Shown in pieces: positions 15,975 to 18,385 of a DNA stretch of 18,385 nt; position 1 is the first letter of the stretch, and each line of letters begins with the position of its first letter. This DNA comes from an uncultured Rhodospirillales bacterium. Its GTDB lineage: Bacteria; Pseudomonadota; Alphaproteobacteria; Acetobacterales; Acetobacteraceae. Below the pieces are notes generated by a model. That model had not been told where the DNA came from and ran no database searches. It saw nothing but the letters and a program-made list of their open reading frames with translations. The translations under genes were made by a program, and so were the position numbers. The stretch spans positions 1-18,385 of the forward strand of contig CAIYPH010000858.1 of NCBI GenBank assembly GCA_903928045.1, read 5' to 3'.

Positions 15975-15988
15975 GCCGCGCCGACCCC

Positions 15989-18130
15989 ATGCGCCTCGAG
16001 CGATTTTGGCTGGCGGCCGGCGCGGCCGGGCTCGGGCTATTGCCATGGCACGGGCTCGAGGCGCCGGTTGCGGCAATCCTGGGCTGGAAGCAGGCTGCTG
16101 CTCCCGCGCTCTTCGCGGGCGAGCCATGGCTATGGCCGCTTGTGGTGCCATTGCTCCTTGGGCTCGGCGGGGAGCGTCGTGCGCTGGTTGGTGCGGGGGC
16201 GCTCGGCCTGGTGCTTGCGCTGATACAGGGTTTGGCGATCGGGTTGCATGGCTGGGACATGGCATGGCTCGCGCAGGTCTTCGGACCCGGACCATCGCAA
16301 GCGGCGATGGGTTGGGGGGCGGTGGTCTACGGCGTGAGTTGTACCATGTTGTTGGCGATCGGCCTCGCCCGTATGGGCTGGTGTCGGGGTGATGTGTTCG
16401 TGCTTGGCGCGCTCCTGCTGATACTTGGTCTTGTGGGGTTGTTCGTGGCGTGGCCGGTGGGCGCCATCCTGCGCTCGGCGATGCAGGATAATGATGGCGT
16501 CTACGCTTTGGGCGTGTTCATGGAGAAGCTGTTCAACCCCGGGATTTGGGGGCTCGACTGCCTGAGCGGTGGGAGGGGATGCGGGGTTGCCTGGAATACA
16601 CTGGCGCAGGCGACGCTGGTGGGTGTCCTCGCAACGCTGTTGGGGCTTGCGGTCGCGCTGGTCGCGGGGCGGACCCGATTGCCGCTCAGGCCGGTGGTCA
16701 GGCTGTTGTCTTTGCTGCCGGTGATTACGCCACCGTTTGTCATCGGGCTGGCGTTGATCCTGTTGTTTGGCCGCGTCGGGATCGTCACCAATTTCCTCGC
16801 CGAACATGCGGGCATCCCGCGCACGCGCTGGATCTATGGCATGGCCGGGATCACCATTGCCCAGCTCCTCGCTTTCACGCCCATCGCATTCCTGGTGCTG
16901 TCCGGCGTGCTCGGTGCGGTCAGCCCGAGCCTGGAGGAGGCGGCGCAGACGCTGCGGGCCGGTCGCTGGCATGTGTTCCGGACGGTGACCTGGCCCTTGA
17001 TCCGACCGGGGTTGGCCAATGCATTCCTGATCTCCTTCATCGAAAGCCTGGCGGATTTTGCCAATCCGCTGATGCTGGGCGGTAATTTCAACGTGCTGGC
17101 GACCGACATCTTTTTTGCCGTGGTCGGCGCCGCGCACGACCAGGGGCGCGCCGCGGTATTGGCGCTGGTGCTGCTTGGGTTCACGCTCACCGCGTTCCTG
17201 GCGCAGCGCGCCTGGACCGGGTCGCGCAGCTACACCACCATCACCGGCAAAGGCGACGCCGGGCTATCCGCGCCGCTTCCCGCCGGTCTCAGCGCAATAT
17301 GCGTCTCGGTGGTCGGCCCCTGGCTTGTGCTGACCGTGGTGGTCTATGCGATCATCCTGGGCGGCGGCTTTGTGGTCACGTTCGGGCGGGACTGGACGCC
17401 GACCTGGCAATATCTTCTCACCACGTTTTCCGTCGATCATGGCGTGGGCGGCTGGTTCCTGTCCGGTTCGGGCTGGCGCAGCCTTATCACCACGATGGAG
17501 CTTGCGGCCATCGCGACCCCGATCACCGCCGCGCTCGGGCTGCTCGCCGCCTATCTGCTCGACCGGCAGAATTTCCGCGGCAAGGGCGCGTTCGAGTTCA
17601 TCGCGATGATGAGCTTCGCCGTGCCTGGGACGGTGATCGGCATCAGCTATATCCTCGCCTTCAACGTGCCGCCCATCGAGCTGACGGGAACCGGGATCAT
17701 CATCATTATCTCCTTTGTCTTCAGGAACATGCCGGTCGGTATCCGCGCGGGGTTGGCTTCGCTGGCGCAGATCGACCGGAGCCTCGACGAGGCGTCGGCC
17801 AGTCTGCGGGCGCGATCCGCCCGCACGTTGCGCCTGGTGATCCTGCCGATCCTGCGGCCGGCGATCGTGACGGCGATGGTCTATAGTTTCGTGCGGGCGA
17901 TCACGACGGTGAGCGCGGTGATTTTCCTGGTCTCCGGCGAGTACAATCTGGCGACGGTCTATATCGTCGGCCGGGCCGATGTCGGCGAATATGGCGTGGC
18001 GCTGGTCTACTCGGCGGTGTTGATCGTTGTGATGGCTGCCGTTCTGCTGGGCATGACGGCGTTGATCGGACGGCAGAGGATTGGACGGCGCGGCGCACTT
18101 GCCGCCCCTGCGGAGGCGATAGCCCTATGA
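15989..18130 (+). CDS. Fused double ABC transporter permease, AfuB/FbpB-like
   Basis: 713 residues carrying two MetI-type permease domains in one chain, so a single protein forms the whole channel. Domain 1 covers roughly 200-410, with the coupling loop EEAAQTLRAGRWHVFR near 313-330. Domain 2 covers roughly 490-705, with DEASASLRARSARTLR near 600-615. Before domain 1 there are about 150 extra residues with four or five predicted hydrophobic helices, as in other long members of the family. The fused layout and the gene order binding protein, permease, ATPase match AfuABC and FbpABC. The ATG at 15989 lies 14 bases after the previous stop but has no strong ribosome-binding site, so translational coupling is likely. 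The stop overlaps the next gene as ATGA. Confidence 0.93.
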   Translation: MRLERFWLAAGAAGLGLLPWHGLEAPVAAILGWKQAAAPALFAGEPWLWPLVVPLLLGLGGERRALVGAGALGLVLALIQGLAIGLHGWDMAWLAQVFGPGPSQAAMGWGAVVYGVSCTMLLAIGLARMGWCRGDVFVLGALLLILGLVGLFVAWPVGAILRSAMQDNDGVYALGVFMEKLFNPGIWGLDCLSGGRGCGVAWNTLAQATLVGVLATLLGLAVALVAGRTRLPLRPVVRLLSLLPVITPPFVIGLALILLFGRVGIVTNFLAEHAGIPRTRWIYGMAGITIAQLLAFTPIAFLVLSGVLGAVSPSLEEAAQTLRAGRWHVFRTVTWPLIRPGLANAFLISFIESLADFANPLMLGGNFNVLATDIFFAVVGAAHDQGRAAVLALVLLGFTLTAFLAQRAWTGSRSYTTITGKGDAGLSAPLPAGLSAICVSVVGPWLVLTVVVYAIILGGGFVVTFGRDWTPTWQYLLTTFSVDHGVGGWFLSGSGWRSLITTMELAAIATPITAALGLLAAYLLDRQNFRGKGAFEFIAMMSFAVPGTVIGISYILAFNVPPIELTGTGIIIIISFVFRNMPVGIRAGLASLAQIDRSLDEASASLRARSARTLRLVILPILRPAIVTAMVYSFVRAITTVSAVIFLVSGEYNLATVYIVGRADVGEYGVALVYSAVLIVVMAAVLLGMTALIGRQRIGRRGALAAPAEAIAL

Positions 18131-18385
18131 GTGACGCCGCGGTTTCCTTCCGCAATGTGAGCAAGCGCTATGGCGGGGTCACCGCGGTTGACGCGATATC
18201 GTTCGACGTGGCGGCCGGCACGCTGGTGACCCTGCTCGGCCCGTCCGGTTGCGGCAAGACGACGACCTTGCGGCTCGTCGCGGGGCTTGAGCACGCATCT
18301 TCTGGCACGATCGAGATCGGCGGGCGGGATGTCACCACGCTCTCCGCCGCCGAGCGGGACGTCAGCATGGTGTTCCAGTCCTATG
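18127..18385 (+). CDS. ABC transporter ATP-binding protein, AfuC/FbpC/PotA-like, C-terminus off the right edge
   Basis: Only the first 86 residues are present. They show the start of an ABC ATPase: the A-loop aromatic in SKRYGG (12-17), Walker A GPSGCGKT (38-45), and the Q-loop in MVFQSY (Q84). SAAERDVSMVFQSY is typical of the spermidine/iron/sugar (PotA/FbpC/UgpC) class. The ATG overlaps the permease stop by 4 bases. It is the expected third component of the AfuABC-like importer. The missing C-terminal half would show whether a TOBE regulatory domain is present. Confidence 0.93.
   Translation, partial: MSDAAVSFRNVSKRYGGVTAVDAISFDVAAGTLVTLLGPSGCGKTTTLRLVAGLEHASSGTIEIGGRDVTTLSAAERDVSMVFQSY

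Noticed and set aside
14937..18385. Annotation of the last three genes as a ferric iron importer (fbpABC)
   Set aside because: Family level fits, but the Tyr-Tyr iron dyad is absent from the binding protein and the neighbours are inositol genes.

Overview
The window reads as GC-rich chromosomal DNA from an alphaproteobacterium. The gene content (Dpp-type transporter, inositol catabolism, LLM flavoprotein) and the AT-rich hairpins in the one convergent spacer suggest Acetobacteraceae or other Rhodospirillales, but this is inferred without any database search. Coding density is very high, no gap reaches 300 bases, and both edges cut through genes. I see no rRNA, tRNA, CRISPR array, insertion sequence, transposase or integrase.

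Region 1 (1-4016) holds a beta-hydroxyacid dehydrogenase cut by the left edge, divergent from an operon of three genes: an NAD-type D-2-hydroxyacid dehydrogenase, a Bcr/CflA-like MFS transporter and an LLM-class flavin-dependent oxidoreductase. The operon genes overlap by 4 bases at each junction. Together they look like a small unassigned module for oxidising or reducing a hydroxy acid or related compound. A 177-base spacer (4017-4193) with two strong A/T-stem hairpins separates this operon from the next, convergent one.

Region 2 (4194-9648, minus strand) is a complete dipeptide/oligopeptide ABC importer operon, dppA-B-C-D-F. It encodes a periplasmic binding protein, two permeases and two ATPases. 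A 30-base GC-rich palindrome lies between dppA and dppB, and the downstream genes overlap by 1 to 4 bases.

Region 3 (9756-12094, minus strand) holds an inositol 2-dehydrogenase-like gene (iolG) overlapping a sugar-isomerase-like TIM barrel gene. These are followed by a small protein with an acyl-carrier-like pattern that lacks the expected serine.

Region 4 (12170-18385, plus strand) diverges from iolG across a 75-base spacer. It holds iolD and iolE, then a binding protein, a fused double permease and an ATPase cut by the right edge. The transporter has the AfuABC/FbpABC layout. Its binding protein has no Tyr-Tyr iron dyad at the expected place and carries a His-Asp pair there, so an organic substrate is more likely than ferric iron. 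IolG, IolE and IolD would take an inositol to inosose, then the trihydroxy-dione, then the ring-opened acid. iolA, iolB and iolC are not in the window. The most interesting hypothesis is that the linked AfuABC-like system imports an inositol, inositol phosphate or related polyol phosphate for this pathway.
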